Source of the DNA: Pseudomonas koreensis
GTDB taxonomy: Bacteria; Pseudomonadota; Gammaproteobacteria; Pseudomonadales; Pseudomonadaceae
Assembly: GCF_024169245.1 (NCBI RefSeq)
Contig: NZ_JALJWP010000001.1
Span: 5,813,501-5,877,500 of the forward strand
Direction: 5' to 3'
DNA: 64,000 nt
Shown: piece after piece, positions 9,014 through 20,389 of the stretch
Position numbering within the stretch: position 1 is the first letter of the stretch
How the letters are laid out: each line of letters opens with the position of its first letter
Notes under the pieces: generated by a model
What the model was told of the DNA's origin: nothing
Database searches by the model: none
What the model saw: only the letters and a program-made list of their open reading frames with translations
Made by a program: the position numbers and the translations under genes

Positions 9014-11866
9014 ATGACCCAGATCAATCTCGGCACCGCCAACGAATTCATCGCCCGTCACATCGGCCCGCGTGCCGCTGACGAGCAGGCCATGCTCAAC
9101 AGCCTCGGCTTCGATTCGCTCGAAGCCCTGAGCGCCAGCGTCATCCCGGAAAGCATCAAGGGCACCAGCGTGCTCGGCATGGACGACGGCCTCAGCGAGG
9201 CCGACGCCCTGGCGATGATCAAATCCATCGCCGGCAAAAACCAGCTGTTCAAAACCTACATCGGCCAGGGCTACTACAACTGCCACACGCCGTCGCCGAT
9301 CCTGCGCAACCTGCTGGAAAATCCGGCCTGGTACACCGCTTACACACCCTACCAGCCAGAAATCTCCCAGGGCCGTCTCGAAGCGCTACTGAACTTCCAG
9401 ACCATGATCAGCGACCTCACCGGCCTGCCGATCGCCAACGCCTCCCTGCTCGACGAAGCCACCGCCGCTGCCGAAGCCATGACCTTCTGCAAACGCCTGA
9501 GCAAGAACAAGGGCAGCCACCAATTCTTCGCCTCGATCCACAGCCACCCGCAAACCCTCGATGTGCTGCGCACCCGCGCCGAGCCGCTGGGCATTGACGT
9601 GGTCGTGGGCGATGAGCGCGAGCTGACTGACGTCACGCCGTTCTTCGGCGCACTGCTGCAATACCCGGCAAGCAACGGTGATGTGTTCGACTACCGCGAG
9701 CTGACCGAACGCTTCCACGCCGCCAACGCTCTGGTGGCCGTGGCCGCCGACCTGCTGGCCCTGACGCTGCTGACCGCACCGGGCGAATTCGGTGCCGACG
9801 TGGCGATCGGTTCGGCGCAGCGCTTCGGCGTACCGCTGGGCTTCGGTGGCCCGCACGCCGCTTATTTCTCTACTAAAGATGCGTTCAAGCGTGACATGCC
9901 CGGCCGTCTGGTCGGTGTCTCGGTCGACCGTTTCGGCAAACCGGCCCTGCGTCTGGCGATGCAGACCCGCGAGCAACACATCCGCCGCGAAAAGGCCACG
10001 TCGAACATCTGCACCGCCCAGGTGCTGCTAGCCAACATCGCCAGCATGTACGCCGTTTATCACGGCCCGAAAGGCCTGACCCAGATCGCCAACCGCGTGC
10101 ATCACCTGACCGCGATCCTGGCCAAAGGCCTGACCGCTCTCGGCGCTCAAGTCGAACAAACCAGTTTCTTCGACACCCTGACCGTCGCCACCGGCGCACA
10201 CACCGCCGCGCTGCACGACAAGGCGCACGCTCAGCAGATTAACCTGCGTGTGATCGACGCTCAGCGTCTGGGCCTGTCGGTCGACGAAACCACCACTCAG
10301 GCCGACATCGAAACCTTGTGGGGCCTGTTCGCCGACGGCAAGACCTTGCCAGACTTCGCTGCGCTGGCCGCTTCGGTTCAAAGCACCATCCCTGCTGCGC
10401 TGGTACGCCAGTCGCCGATCCTCAGCCACCCGGTGTTCAACCGTTATCACTCGGAAACCGAGCTGATGCGCTACCTGCGCAAACTGGCGGACAAGGACCT
10501 GGCGCTGGATCGCACCATGATCCCGCTGGGCTCGTGCACCATGAAACTCAACGCTGCCAGCGAAATGATCCCGGTGACCTGGGCTGAATTCGGTGCCCTG
10601 CACCCGTTCGCCCCGGCCGCACAAAGCGCCGGTTACCAGCAACTCACCGACGAGCTGGAAGCGATGCTTTGCGCTGCTACCGGTTATGACTCGATCTCGC
10701 TGCAACCGAACGCCGGTTCGCAGGGTGAATACGCAGGTCTCCTGGCGATCCGCGCCTACCACCAGAGCCGTGGCGATGAGCGCCGCGACATCTGTCTGAT
10801 CCCGTCGTCGGCCCACGGCACCAACCCGGCCACCGCGCAAATGGCCGGCATGCGCGTGGTCGTCACCGCGTGCGATGCCCGTGGCAACGTCGACATCGAA
10901 GACCTGCGCGCCAAAGCCATCGAGCACCGCGAACACCTCGCTGCATTGATGATCACTTACCCGTCGACCCACGGCGTGTTCGAAGAAGGCATCCGCGAAA
11001 TCTGCGCGATCATTCACGACAACGGCGGCCAGGTGTATATCGACGGCGCCAACATGAACGCCATGGTCGGCCTCTGCGCACCGGGCAAGTTCGGCGGTGA
11101 CGTGTCGCACTTGAACCTGCACAAAACCTTCTGCATCCCTCACGGCGGTGGCGGCCCGGGCGTCGGCCCGATCGGCGTCAAATCGCACCTGACCCCATTC
11201 CTGCCGGGTCACGGCCAGATGCAACGCAAGGAAGGCGCGGTCTGCGCGGCACCGTTCGGCAGCGCGAGCATTCTGCCGATTACCTGGATGTACATCCGCA
11301 TGATGGGTGGCGCCGGTCTGAAGCGCGCTTCGCAACTGGCGATCCTCAATGCCAACTACATTTCCCGTCGCCTCGAAGAGCATTACCCAGTGCTGTACAC
11401 CGGCAGCAACGGCCTGGTGGCGCACGAGTGCATCCTCGATCTGCGTCCGCTCAAAGACAGCAGCGGCATCAGCGTCGATGACGTCGCCAAGCGCCTGATC
11501 GACTTCGGCTTCCACGCCCCGACCATGTCGTTCCCGGTCGCCGGCACGCTGATGATCGAGCCGACCGAAAGCGAATCCAAGGAAGAGCTGGACCGCTTCT
11601 GTGACGCGATGATCCGCATCCGCGAAGAAATCCGCGCAGTGGAAAACGGCACCCTGGACAAGGAAGACAACCCGCTGAAAAACGCCCCGCACACCGCAGC
11701 GGAACTGGTCGGCGAATGGACCCATCCGTACAGCCGCGAGCAAGCGGTGTACCCGGTCGCGTCGCTGATCGAAGGCAAATACTGGCCGCCGGTCGGCCGG
11801 GTCGACAACGTCTTCGGCGATCGCAACCTGGTGTGCGCCTGCCCGTCGATCGAAAGCTACGCTTAA
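9014..11866 (+). CDS. gcvP: Glycine dehydrogenase (decarboxylating), P protein
   Basis: A PLP enzyme that decarboxylates glycine and passes the methylamine to GcvH. The 950-residue product is of the long single-chain type, combining the two halves that are separate in some bacteria. The PLP lysine is K704 in [18 protein letters not shown], the usual glycine-rich signature. It follows gcvH by 11 bases and is followed by a REPIN rather than by glyA. Confidence 0.98.
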   Translation: MTQINLGTANEFIARHIGPRAADEQAMLNSLGFDSLEALSASVIPESIKGTSVLGMDDGLSEADALAMIKSIAGKNQLFKTYIGQGYYNCHTPSPILRNLLENPAWYTAYTPYQPEISQGRLEALLNFQTMISDLTGLPIANASLLDEATAAAEAMTFCKRLSKNKGSHQFFASIHSHPQTLDVLRTRAEPLGIDVVVGDERELTDVTPFFGALLQYPASNGDVFDYRELTERFHAANALVAVAADLLALTLLTAPGEFGADVAIGSAQRFGVPLGFGGPHAAYFSTKDAFKRDMPGRLVGVSVDRFGKPALRLAMQTREQHIRREKATSNICTAQVLLANIASMYAVYHGPKGLTQIANRVHHLTAILAKGLTALGAQVEQTSFFDTLTVATGAHTAALHDKAHAQQINLRVIDAQRLGLSVDETTTQADIETLWGLFADGKTLPDFAALAASVQSTIPAALVRQSPILSHPVFNRYHSETELMRYLRKLADKDLALDRTMIPLGSCTMKLNAASEMIPVTWAEFGALHPFAPAAQSAGYQQLTDELEAMLCAATGYDSISLQPNAGSQGEYAGLLAIRAYHQSRGDERRDICLIPSSAHGTNPATAQMAGMRVVVTACDARGNVDIEDLRAKAIEHREHLAALMITYPSTHGVFEEGIREICAIIHDNGGQVYIDGANMNAMVGLCAPGKFGGDVSHLNLHKTFCIPHGGGGPGVGPIGVKSHLTPFLPGHGQMQRKEGAVCAAPFGSASILPITWMYIRMMGGAGLKRASQLAILNANYISRRLEEHYPVLYTGSNGLVAHECILDLRPLKDSSGISVDDVAKRLIDFGFHAPTMSFPVAGTLMIEPTESESKEELDRFCDAMIRIREEIRAVENGTLDKEDNPLKNAPHTAAELVGEWTHPYSREQAVYPVASLIEGKYWPPVGRVDNVFGDRNLVCACPSIESYA

Positions 11867-11922
11867 TGGAATGAGGGGCGGGTTTACCTGCCCCAATTTC
11901 AGCATCACCACAGATCCCCCCC

Positions 11923-12011
11923 TGTGGGAGCGAGCCTGCTCGCGAAAGCGTAGTGTCAGTTAATGAAAGGTTGTCTGACCCAACGCTTTCGCGAGCAGGC
12001 TCGCTCCCACA
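11923..12011. repeat. REPIN, GTGGGAGCGAGC family
   Basis: Inverted REP units (TGTGGGAGCGAGCCTGCTCG and complement) with a spacer of about 40 bases, between gcvP and sdaA. In P. aeruginosa glyA2 occupies this interval. Confidence 0.9.
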
Positions 12012-12074
12012 AGGGATCTGCTACCGATTTCGGACTTTCGCCAATTCCTATAACAAGAAACCGGAGAACCACTC

Positions 12075-13451
<1,377 letters not shown>

Positions 13452-13467
13452 TTACGAAACGTAACTA

Positions 13468-13505
13468 GCCCCCTCTCCCTCCGGGAGAGGGCTGGGGTGA
13501 GGGGT
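13468..13505. repeat. Short intergenic hairpin (CCCTCTCCC-TCC-GGGAGAGGG)
   Basis: A perfect 9-bp stem with a 3-base loop, followed by CTGGGGTGAGGGG, a small repeat common in the intergenic DNA of gammaproteobacteria. There is no U-tract, so I do not call it a terminator. It lies inside the operon, between sdaA and gcvT. Confidence 0.75.
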
Positions 13506-13552
13506 TCTTGATCTTGCCTCTCACCCGCAACCCAAATTCAAAGGAGCCACGC

Positions 13553-14677
13553 ATGTCCACCGAACAACTCTCGAAAACCCCGCTGCACGCACTGCACCTC
13601 GAACTTGGCGCGCGCATGGTGCCGTTCGCCGGCTATGACATGCCCGTGCAATACCCGCTCGGCGTGATGAAAGAACACCAGCACACCCGCGAACAGGCCG
13701 GGTTGTTCGACGTTTCGCACATGGGCCAGATTCGCCTGACCGGTGCCAATGCCGCCAAAGCCCTTGAAACCCTGGTGCCGGTGGACATCATCGACCTGCC
13801 GGTAGGCATGCAGCGTTATGCGATGTTCACCAACGAAAGCGGCGGCATCCTCGATGACCTGATGGTCGCCAATCTGGGCAATGACGAACTGTTCCTGGTG
13901 GTCAACGCCGCGTGCAAGGATCAGGATCTCGCACATCTGCACAAACACATCGGCGATCAGTGCACCATTACGGCGCTGTTCGAAGAGCGCGCCCTGCTCG
14001 CTTTGCAAGGTCCGGCAGCCATAACCGTGCTGGCGCGTCTTGCGCCGGACGTGGCGAAGATGACGTTCATGCAGTTCAAGCGCGTGTCGTTGCTGGGCGT
14101 GGATTGCTTTGTCAGCCGTTCGGGCTACACCGGTGAAGACGGTTTTGAAATCTCGGTACCAGCCGCTGAAGCGGAAAAACTCGCTCGCGCCCTGCTCGCC
14201 GAACCAGAGGTTCAGGCCATCGGCCTCGGCGCTCGTGATTCGCTGCGTCTGGAAGCCGGCCTGTGCCTGTACGGCCACGACATGAACACCGAAACCACGC
14301 CGATCGAAGCCAGCCTGCTCTGGGCGATCTCCAAGCCACGCCGCGCCGATGGCGCACGGGCCGGCGGTTTCCCCGGCGCGGAGCAGATTTTCGCCCAGCA
14401 ACAAAACGGCGTTGCACGCAAACGCGTCGGCCTGCTGCCACAGGAACGCACGCCGGTGCGTGAAGGTGCAGAGATCGTCAACGAGGCTGGCGAGATCATC
14501 GGCAGCGTCTGCAGCGGCGGTTTCGGTCCGACTCTGGGCGGGCCACTGGCGATGGGTTATCTCGATAGCGCTTACGTCGCGCTCGACACGCCTGTATGGG
14601 CCATCGTCCGTGGGAAAAAGGTGCAGATGCTTGTAAGCAAAATGCCATTTGTTCCACAACGCTACTATCGCGGTTGA
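13553..14677 (+). CDS. gcvT: Aminomethyltransferase, glycine cleavage T protein
   Basis: Transfers the methylene group from GcvH-bound aminomethyl to tetrahydrofolate, releasing ammonia. The 374-residue product has the family start (TPLHALHLELGARMVPFAGYDMP) and the SRSGYTGEDGFEI folate-binding stretch. The ATG at 13553 follows AAAGGAG; an extension to 13508 is not conserved. It is the last gene of the operon started at gcvH. Lipoamide dehydrogenase (L protein) is not in the window, as usual. Confidence 0.97.
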   Translation: MSTEQLSKTPLHALHLELGARMVPFAGYDMPVQYPLGVMKEHQHTREQAGLFDVSHMGQIRLTGANAAKALETLVPVDIIDLPVGMQRYAMFTNESGGILDDLMVANLGNDELFLVVNAACKDQDLAHLHKHIGDQCTITALFEERALLALQGPAAITVLARLAPDVAKMTFMQFKRVSLLGVDCFVSRSGYTGEDGFEISVPAAEAEKLARALLAEPEVQAIGLGARDSLRLEAGLCLYGHDMNTETTPIEASLLWAISKPRRADGARAGGFPGAEQIFAQQQNGVARKRVGLLPQERTPVREGAEIVNEAGEIIGSVCSGGFGPTLGGPLAMGYLDSAYVALDTPVWAIVRGKKVQMLVSKMPFVPQRYYRG

Positions 14678-14698
14678 TCGACTGTTTCTATAAGTAAC

Positions 14699-14738
14699 GC
14701 GATTGCGTTATACGTGCACTAATGTGTAACGCAATCGC
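14699..14738 (+). terminator. Strong hairpin after gcvT, possible terminator
   Basis: A 15-bp stem (GCGATTGCGTTATAC / GTGTAACGCAATCGC, one mismatch) with a 10-base loop begins 21 bases after gcvT. The nearest T-run (14753-14758) is 14 bases past the stem, so this is not a textbook intrinsic terminator. The right arm also begins like a GcsR half-site. Confidence 0.5.
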
Positions 14739-15080
14739 CATAAAACAGTGCGTTTTTTAACACTCGCTTCGAATATGAACGTTGCTTATAACGTTTGCAA
14801 AAATTAGAACCAGACAATCGTCTAAGACAGTACTAGTGAACTGCCGAACTATCATCAAGGGCAGTAAAACCGGGGCCTTCGCAGGGCTTGTTTTTTCTCC
14901 CGTAGTTGGCGTAGAGTTTGTCCACTGTGTTTGCATGGGTCAGCTTGGAATCGTGACCTGGGCAGTAGCCTACAAGTTAGCTACATCCCGCTCGACGTCT
15001 TCTTACTCCTTGCAACCAGCTCCAGTACTCTTTCATGTGAAAGGGGCTGTCATCAATTTATGCGTCAAAGGAAATAAGAA
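14739..15080 (+). promoter_or_regulatory. Promoter and long 5' leader region of the cold-shock gene
   Basis: About 340 bases without a credible gene. TTGCTT at 14783 with TAGAAC 17 bases downstream is a weak promoter candidate. A long structured leader is typical of csp genes, where it gives temperature-dependent stability. The frame open across this stretch runs out of phase into the csp gene and has no family resemblance. Confidence 0.4.
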
Positions 15081-15293
15081 ATGTCCACACGTCAGAGCGG
15101 TACCGTCAAGTGGTTTAACGACGAGAAAGGTTTTGGTTTTATCACTCCAGAAAGCGGTCCGGATCTGTTCGTACATTTCCGCGCCATTCAGGGCAACGGC
15201 TTCAAAAGCCTGAAAGAAGGCCAGAAAGTGACTTTCGTTGCTGTGCAAGGCCAGAAGGGCATGCAGGCTGACGAAGTACAAGCAGAAGCCTGA
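15081..15293 (+). CDS. Cold-shock protein, CapB/CspA family
   Basis: A 70-residue single cold-shock domain, an RNA/ssDNA-binding beta-barrel that acts as an RNA chaperone. RNP1 is KGFGFI and RNP2 is LFVHF, both intact. AAGGAAAT precedes the ATG. It resembles the CapB-type proteins of pseudomonads more than the longer CspD. It is monocistronic, with a long leader and a strong terminator right after it. Confidence 0.93.
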   Translation: MSTRQSGTVKWFNDEKGFGFITPESGPDLFVHFRAIQGNGFKSLKEGQKVTFVAVQGQKGMQADEVQAEA

Positions 15294-15305
15294 TCTTCTG
15301 ATACG

Positions 15306-15340
15306 AAAAAGCCCCTGATATTGATATCAGGGGCTTTTTT
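15306..15340 (+). terminator. Intrinsic terminator of the cold-shock gene
   Basis: The GCCCCTGATATTGATATCAG hairpin has an 11-bp arm on each side, is followed by GGGGCTTTTTT and is preceded by an A-run. It begins 13 bases after the stop codon. Confidence 0.93.
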
Positions 15341-15390
15341 GTGCGCGCCAATCCGTAAAATGGCGCTTCCATCCGCGTCCAGAGGCTGCC

Positions 15391-15879
15391 ATGTCGAAAC
15401 ACCTGCTCACGCCGCAAGGGGACTTTCCTCCCGTTGCTCTTGGTCGTCGTCTGGCTGCGATGTTCTATGACTTCCTGCTGTGCACCGCCCTGCTGATCGT
15501 CACCGGTTTCATCTATAAATTGATCCAGGCCGCGATCATCGGCGAAGAGCGCTTGCGGGCGATGACCGACGCCGGCCAGCTCGACGGTGATCCCCTCTAC
15601 TCCACTGTGCTGCTGTTGGTATTGTTCGGCTTCTTCGCCAAGTTCTGGACCCATGGCGGGCAGACACTGGGCATGCAGGTGTGGGGCATTCGCGTGCAGA
15701 ACGGCGACGGCACAGCGATCAGCCTGTGGCAGGCGCTGTTGCGCTTTATGGTGTCGATTGCGTCGTGGCTGTGTATCGGGCTGGGATTCTTCTGGTCGCT
15801 GTTCGATAAGCAGAAGCGCACGTGGCATGACATCTACTCCGATACCCGCCTCGTCCGGGTCCCGAAGAAGACCAAATAA
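15391..15879 (+). CDS. RDD family membrane protein
   Basis: A 162-residue inner-membrane protein with the RDD domain: the R-x-x-A-x-x-x-D motif appears as RRLAAMFYDFLL near residue 21, followed by three to four hydrophobic segments, then GQTLGMQVWGIRVQ and a C-terminal WHDIYSDTRLV. The molecular function of this family is unsettled, with sodium/proton transport reported for some members. It stands alone between capB and a REPIN, convergent with nadA. Confidence 0.85.
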   Translation: MSKHLLTPQGDFPPVALGRRLAAMFYDFLLCTALLIVTGFIYKLIQAAIIGEERLRAMTDAGQLDGDPLYSTVLLLVLFGFFAKFWTHGGQTLGMQVWGIRVQNGDGTAISLWQALLRFMVSIASWLCIGLGFFWSLFDKQKRTWHDIYSDTRLVRVPKKTK

Positions 15880-15900
15880 TTTCCAGACACCAAAAACTAC

Positions 15901-15990
15901 TGTGGGAGCGAGCCTGCTCGCGAAGGCGTAGTGTCAGCCAACATTTATGTCTGCTGATTCACCGCCTTCGCGAGCAGGCTCGCTCCCACA
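15901..15990. repeat. REPIN, GTGGGAGCGAGC family
   Basis: Inverted REP units with the same layout as at 4962 and 11923. It fills the gap between the convergent RDD gene and nadA and could act as a barrier to read-through. Confidence 0.9.
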
Positions 15991-16015
15991 GGTTCTGGGG
16001 TGTGTCTGAAAGAGC

Positions 16016-17074
16016 TTAGGCGTTACCCGCCAATTTCATCCGCGCCGCCTGGGTGAAATCAAGCATGCGCTTCAACGGGCGGATCGCCTGCGGAATCAAC
16101 GCCGGATCAACGAAGATCTCGTTCGTGCCTTCCTTCAGGCTCTTGAGCGTGCGCTCAAGGGTGTTCATGGCCATCCACGGGCAGTGCGCGCAACTGCGGC
16201 ACGCCGCGCCGTTACCGGCGGTTGGCGCCTCGATGAAGACCTTGTCCGGACACAGCTGCTGCATCTTGTAAAAGATGCCACGGTCGGTCGCCACGATCAG
16301 GGTCTTGTTCGGCAGGCTCTGTGCAGCAGCGATCAACTGACTGGTGGAACCGACGGCGTCCGCCAATTCGATCACCGACGTCGGCGATTCCGGGTGCACC
16401 AGAATCGCAGCGTCGGGATACAGCGCTTTCATGTCTTCGAGCTGCTTGGACTTGAACTCTTCGTGAACGATGCAGGCACCGTCCCAGAGCAGCATGTCGG
16501 CGCCGGTCTTGCGCTGGATGTAAGTGCCCAGGTGCTTGTCAGGTCCCCAGATGATCGTTTCGCCGTTGTCCATCAGGCTTTCGACGATTTCCAGTGCACA
16601 GCTCGACGTCACCACCCAGTCAGCCCGAGCCTTTACGGCGGCGGAAGTGTTGGCGTAAACCACTACCGTGCGCTCCGGATGCTGATCGCAGAACGCCGAG
16701 AACTCGTCGACCGGGCAACCCAGGTCCAGCGAGCAGGTCGCCTCAAGCGTTGGCATCAGCACGCGTTTTTCCGGGTTGAGAATTTTTGCCGTCTCGCCCA
16801 TGAATTTGACGCCGGCGACCACCACGGTCTTGGCGGGATGTGCGTTGCCGAAGCGGGCCATTTCCAGGGAATCGGAAACACAGCCGCCGGTTTCTTCGGC
16901 CAGGGCCTGGATCACCGGATCACAATAGAAGTGGGCCACGAGCACCGCGTCCTGAGCCTTGAGCTCGGCGGCGATGGCGGAACGGTAGTAGGCCTCCTCC
17001 TCTGCCGTCAGCGGTTTGGGCTGCTTGGCGTCGAGGTGGGCTTGAACCAGAAGGCGTTCGGAAATCTGCGTCAT
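16016..17074 (-). CDS. nadA: Quinolinate synthase A
   Basis: Condenses iminoaspartate with dihydroxyacetone phosphate to quinolinate in de novo NAD synthesis, using an oxygen-sensitive [4Fe-4S] cluster. The 352-residue product has the three expected cysteine regions: [13 protein letters not shown], the SSCALEIVE stretch, and [13 protein letters not shown] near the C-terminus. The ATG at 17074 follows the conserved family start ([14 protein letters not shown]). No nadB or nadC lies nearby; the gene looks monocistronic. Confidence 0.96.
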   Translation of the reverse strand: MTQISERLLVQAHLDAKQPKPLTAEEEAYYRSAIAAELKAQDAVLVAHFYCDPVIQALAEETGGCVSDSLEMARFGNAHPAKTVVVAGVKFMGETAKILNPEKRVLMPTLEATCSLDLGCPVDEFSAFCDQHPERTVVVYANTSAAVKARADWVVTSSCALEIVESLMDNGETIIWGPDKHLGTYIQRKTGADMLLWDGACIVHEEFKSKQLEDMKALYPDAAILVHPESPTSVIELADAVGSTSQLIAAAQSLPNKTLIVATDRGIFYKMQQLCPDKVFIEAPTAGNGAACRSCAHCPWMAMNTLERTLKSLKEGTNEIFVDPALIPQAIRPLKRMLDFTQAARMKLAGNA

Positions 17075-17284
17075 GTTCGCAAGACCTGCAGGCGCATTCG
17101 CGCGAAAGTCGAGTATACACCCGGCTCCGGACCGCTAGAGGGTACCGCCGGGAGAGTGAGTATCATCAGGCACGGACAGCGTTGAAGCTGCGCAAGGCTA
17201 CAGAATATCCCGTTGATACAAAAGATGATTCTGACCTGTGTCAGGCCGGGCGGCGCTGAAATGCAATGCAGCCAAATCGCAGGC

Positions 17285-17330
17285 AAAAAAAAACCCGGAA
17301 ATCCTCACTTTCGTGGGCCTTCCGGATTTT
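17285..17330 (-). terminator. Intrinsic terminator of tRNA-Lys
   Basis: On the minus strand a hairpin with stem ends AAATCCGGAA / TTTCCGGGTT is followed by nine T. It begins 16 bases after the tRNA 3' end. Confidence 0.8.
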
Positions 17331-17345
17331 CTAAACCGCCAAATA

Positions 17346-17421
17346 TGGTGGGTCGTGTGGGATTCGAACCTACGACCAATTGGTTAAAAGCCAACTGCTC
17401 TACCAACTGAGCTAACGACCC
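17346..17421 (-). tRNA. tRNA-Lys (UUU)
   Basis: A 76-base cloverleaf with encoded CCA: acceptor GGGTCGT pairs with ACGACCC, D-arm GCTC-AGTTGGTA-GAGC, anticodon stem around CTTTTAA with anticodon TTT at 17388-17386, and TPsiC arm GTGGG/TTCGAATC. It decodes AAA and AAG. It is read in the same direction as queE-queC upstream, but with its own terminator. Confidence 0.98.
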
Positions 17422-17484
17422 GCTGTGTGGTGGCGCGTATAATACTGATTTTTAAGGACTATTCAACACCTTTTTTGAAAAAGA

Positions 17485-18177
17485 TCAAAAATAAGGGGTT
17501 GGGTCGCTTACACCGGCGGCCGCGAAGCCTTCTGCACGCAGGCGGCAGCTGTCGCATTTGCCGCAGGCGCGGCCGTCATCGTCTGCCTGATAGCAGGAAA
17601 CCGTCAGGCCATAATCCACGCCGAGCTTCACGCCCGCCTGGATGATCTGCGCTTTGCTCAGATTCTGCAACGGTGCCTGAATGCGGAAGCCGTTGCCTTC
17701 CACGCCCGCCTTGGTCGCCAGATTGGCCATGCGCTCGAACGACTCTATGAACTCGGGACGGCAATCCGGGTAGCCGGAATAATCCACTGCATTGACGCCG
17801 ATGAAGATGTCGCGCGCGCCGAGCACTTCTGCCCAACCCAAAGCCAGCGACAGGAACACGGTGTTGCGCGCCGGCACGTAAGTCACCGGAATGCCTTCAC
17901 CCAGCTCTTCCGGAATGTCGATACTGGTGTCGGTCAGGGCCGAACCGCCCATGCCGTTGAGATTCAGGCCGATGACCTTGTGCTCGACCACGCCCAGATC
18001 GCGAGCGACGCGGGCGGCGGCGTGCAATTCGGCATGCGAACGCTGGCCGTAATCGAAGCTCATGGTGTAGCAGGCGTAGCCTTCGGCGCGGGCCATCGCG
18101 ACGACGGTGGCCGAGTCGAGGCCGCCGGACAGCAGAATGACCGCTCGTTTTTCGGTAGTGTTCAGTTGTTCAGTCAT
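17485..18177 (-). CDS. queC: 7-cyano-7-deazaguanine synthase QueC
   Basis: Converts 7-carboxy-7-deazaguanine to preQ0, using ATP and ammonia, in queuosine synthesis. The 230-residue protein has the PP-loop SGGLDSATV near residue 17 and four C-terminal cysteines ([17 protein letters not shown]) that bind zinc. The start is the ATG at 18177, one base after the queE stop; a longer in-frame reading to 18321 would overlap queE and is rejected. The layout implies translational coupling with queE. Confidence 0.96.
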   Translation of the reverse strand: MTEQLNTTEKRAVILLSGGLDSATVVAMARAEGYACYTMSFDYGQRSHAELHAAARVARDLGVVEHKVIGLNLNGMGGSALTDTSIDIPEELGEGIPVTYVPARNTVFLSLALGWAEVLGARDIFIGVNAVDYSGYPDCRPEFIESFERMANLATKAGVEGNGFRIQAPLQNLSKAQIIQAGVKLGVDYGLTVSCYQADDDGRACGKCDSCRLRAEGFAAAGVSDPTPYF

Positions 18178-18178
18178 C

Positions 18179-18826
18179 TCAGCGCCCCGGCTCGTCGTTC
18201 CAAAGATATTTATGCAGCTGCAATTGCAGGCGTACCGGCAGATTGTCCGCCACCACCCAGTCCGCCAGCTCGCGAGCATTGAGGTCATGGTGGCTTGGAG
18301 AAAACAGCACTTCGCCGGCACGCTGGTCGAGACCGTACTGGATCAGCTTGGAGACAGCCCAGTCATAGTCCTCCCGCGAGCAGATGACAAACTTCACCTG
18401 ATCGTTGCGGGTCAGCAGTTCGATGTTCTCGTAACGGTTGCGATGAGCTTCTTTCGAGCCCGGCGTTTTCAGATCAACCACGCGACTGACGCGTGAATCC
18501 ACCGCCGAGACGTCGAGGGCGCCGCTGGTTTCCAGCGAAACCTCGTAGCCGGCATCACACAACCGTTCAAGCAAAGGAATAGCGTTTGGCTGGGCCAACG
18601 GCTCACCGCCGGTGACGCAGACGTAGCGCGGACGGTATCCGGCCACTTGCTCAAGGATGTCGTCGAGGCTGCGGACGGTGCCACCGCTGAACGCATAAGC
18701 GCTGTCGCAGTATTGGCAACGCAACGGGCAACCGGTCAGGCGCACGAAAACCGTGGGCAGCCCGGCAGTCCGAGTTTCCCCCTGCAACGAGTAGAAAACT
18801 TCGGTGATTCTCAATGTGTCTTGCAT
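18179..18826 (-). CDS. queE: 7-carboxy-7-deazaguanine synthase QueE
   Basis: A radical SAM enzyme that contracts 6-carboxytetrahydropterin to 7-carboxy-7-deazaguanine. It has 215 residues from the ATG at 18826; a GTG at 18835 in frame is an alternative. The C-x3-C-x2-C cluster motif is C33, C37, C40 (GCPLRCQYC), and GGEPL is present. It lies downstream of cpoB beyond a terminator, so the pair queE-queC may have its own promoter in the 118-base gap after the terminator. Confidence 0.95.
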   Translation of the reverse strand: MQDTLRITEVFYSLQGETRTAGLPTVFVRLTGCPLRCQYCDSAYAFSGGTVRSLDDILEQVAGYRPRYVCVTGGEPLAQPNAIPLLERLCDAGYEVSLETSGALDVSAVDSRVSRVVDLKTPGSKEAHRNRYENIELLTRNDQVKFVICSREDYDWAVSKLIQYGLDQRAGEVLFSPSHHDLNARELADWVVADNLPVRLQLQLHKYLWNDEPGR

Positions 18827-18944
18827 AGTCGCCACGGGCGTAACAGCTAAACAGGCTGTCCGCCTCCGTCAGGCACTTCAGGCAATCCCGCCAACGCGTA
18901 GACCGCAAGAAGCGTGTTTCAGAAAAAGGGCGTGAATTCTAACG

Positions 18945-18970
18945 AAAAAACCCGCGACAAGCGCGGGTTT
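18945..18970 (-). terminator. Intrinsic terminator after cpoB
   Basis: On the minus strand AAACCCGCGCTTGTCGCGGG is followed by TTTTTT: a short GC-rich stem with a U-tract, 24 bases past the cpoB stop. It would end the tol-pal transcript before queE. Confidence 0.88.
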
Positions 18971-18993
18971 CTTCAAAACACGGATAAACAGGC

Positions 18994-19833
18994 TTACATG
19001 CGCTGCAGATCACGCTGGGCCAACTGCGCGGCGGAAGTGCCCGGATACTGGGACACCACCTGCTGCAGAATGCCTTTGACCTTGTCCGTGTGACCGAGGC
19101 GGCGTTCTACGTCAGCCAGTTTGTACAGTGAGTCCGGCACTTTGTTGTGCTTGGGATACAACTGCGAAACCTTGGCAAAAGCCTGACCTGCACCTTGCAG
19201 ATCACCCTTGGCCAGGTTCACTTCGCCCAACCAGTATTGGGCGTTGCCCGCGTACTGGCTGTTGGGGTACTTGCGCAGGAAAGCGGCGAAGGCCTGGCTG
19301 GCCTTGTCGAAATCCTTGGCTTTGATCAGGTCGAAAGCGGCATCGTAATACAGCTTTTCCTTGGCCGGATCAGCCGGTTCGCTACCCGCAGCAGGGGCTT
19401 GGGCGGCCGCAGCAGCACCCGCGCCTGCGGCAGCACCGGCAGCAGCACTTGCATCGCCGCCGGCAGAAGAATTCTCGGGAGTCGCGGCTGGTGCAACGCC
19501 GGATCCTATGCGCCGATCAAGATCCTGGTATCGCTCCAGGGATTCCTGCTTCATGCGCGCAACCTGATTCTGCAGTTCTTCGATCACGCCCTGTTGGCGC
19601 GAGATCTGATCCTGCATCTGTTGCAATTGGTTGAACAGCATGCCTTGTGCCGAGGCAGGGGCCGAAGCCGCTCCCCCGGCATAGGCGCCGTTCGTACCGT
19701 AACCCGCAGGCGGATAACTGCTCCCGCTATTGTTATAACCGGAGTTGTCATCGACCACAGGAACCGCAGCCCACGCCGCAAGCGGCGCGAGACTGAGAGC
19801 CAGAACAGTTACAGCACGACGGCACGTTCGCAT
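18994..19833 (-). CDS. cpoB: Tol-Pal system protein CpoB (YbgF)
   Basis: A periplasmic protein that links outer-membrane constriction by Tol-Pal to septal peptidoglycan synthesis. The 279 residues comprise a signal peptide cleaved near AWA-AVP (about residue 22), a coiled coil (FNQLQQMQDQISRQQGVIEE) that trimerises the protein, a long Ala/Gly linker, and about three TPR repeats in the C-terminal half (DFDKASQAFAAFLRKYPNSQ). Six bases separate it from pal. Confidence 0.95.
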   Translation of the reverse strand: MRTCRRAVTVLALSLAPLAAWAAVPVVDDNSGYNNSGSSYPPAGYGTNGAYAGGAASAPASAQGMLFNQLQQMQDQISRQQGVIEELQNQVARMKQESLERYQDLDRRIGSGVAPAATPENSSAGGDASAAAGAAAGAGAAAAAQAPAAGSEPADPAKEKLYYDAAFDLIKAKDFDKASQAFAAFLRKYPNSQYAGNAQYWLGEVNLAKGDLQGAGQAFAKVSQLYPKHNKVPDSLYKLADVERRLGHTDKVKGILQQVVSQYPGTSAAQLAQRDLQRM

Positions 19834-19839
19834 ATCGAA

Positions 19840-20337
19840 TTACTTACGCAGTTCGACGCGACGGTTCTGGGCCCAGGACTGCTCGTCGTTGCCGGTAGCA
19901 ACTGGACGCTCTTCGCCGTAGGAAACCAGTTCCAGCTGAGCTGGGGAAACACCTTGCAGTACCAGGTAGCGCTGAACGGCTTTCGCACGACGCTCGCCCA
20001 GTGCCATGTTGTACTCACGAGTACCACGTTCGTCGGTGTTGCCTTCCAGAACAACGCGAGCGCCGTTTGCTTTCAGGTCTTTGGCGTGAACGTCCAGAGC
20101 GCGCATGGCTTCTGGCTTCAGGTCCGAGCTGTCGTATTCGAAGTAGAAGGTGGTGATTGCGCGCAGAGCAGCTTCTTCGCTCAGGGAGCCGTCAACGGCA
20201 CCGGTGTTTGCGCCGTAACCAGCGTTTGGATCAACAGCGCCTTCGCCGGCGTTGTCGCCGCCTTTGGACGAGCAACCTACAGCTACAGCCATGGCCAGAG
20301 CCAGCGCAGCAAATTTACCAAACTTCAGCATTTCCAT
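19840..20337 (-). CDS. pal: Peptidoglycan-associated lipoprotein Pal (OprL)
   Basis: An outer-membrane lipoprotein that anchors the envelope to peptidoglycan and binds TolB. It has 165 residues, with a lipobox ending VAVGC and acylated Cys22, a short flexible linker, and an OmpA-type domain with the [11 protein letters not shown] diaminopimelate-binding loop and a C-terminal QNRRVEL. A GGAG site precedes the ATG. The 52-base gap after tolB could hold an extra promoter. Confidence 0.97.
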   Translation of the reverse strand: MEMLKFGKFAALALAMAVAVGCSSKGGDNAGEGAVDPNAGYGANTGAVDGSLSEEAALRAITTFYFEYDSSDLKPEAMRALDVHAKDLKANGARVVLEGNTDERGTREYNMALGERRAKAVQRYLVLQGVSPAQLELVSYGEERPVATGNDEQSWAQNRRVELRK

Positions 20338-20389
20338 CGTGAAACTCCTAATGAACCCCAGTGTGTTAAGTAAAACGTGTAGCGCCCGC

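Noticed and set aside
10028..11911. A 627-codon minus-strand open frame opposite gcvP
   Set aside because: Shadow of gcvP with the same compositional signs, no ribosome site and no recognised domain.
13468..13505. Intrinsic terminator between sdaA and gcvT
   Set aside because: The hairpin is stable but lacks a U-tract and belongs to a dispersed repeat. gcvT is expected to be co-transcribed.
14782..15213. A 143-codon plus-strand frame covering the cold-shock leader
   Set aside because: It overlaps the csp gene out of phase, has no family resemblance and no ribosome site. It is better read as leader.
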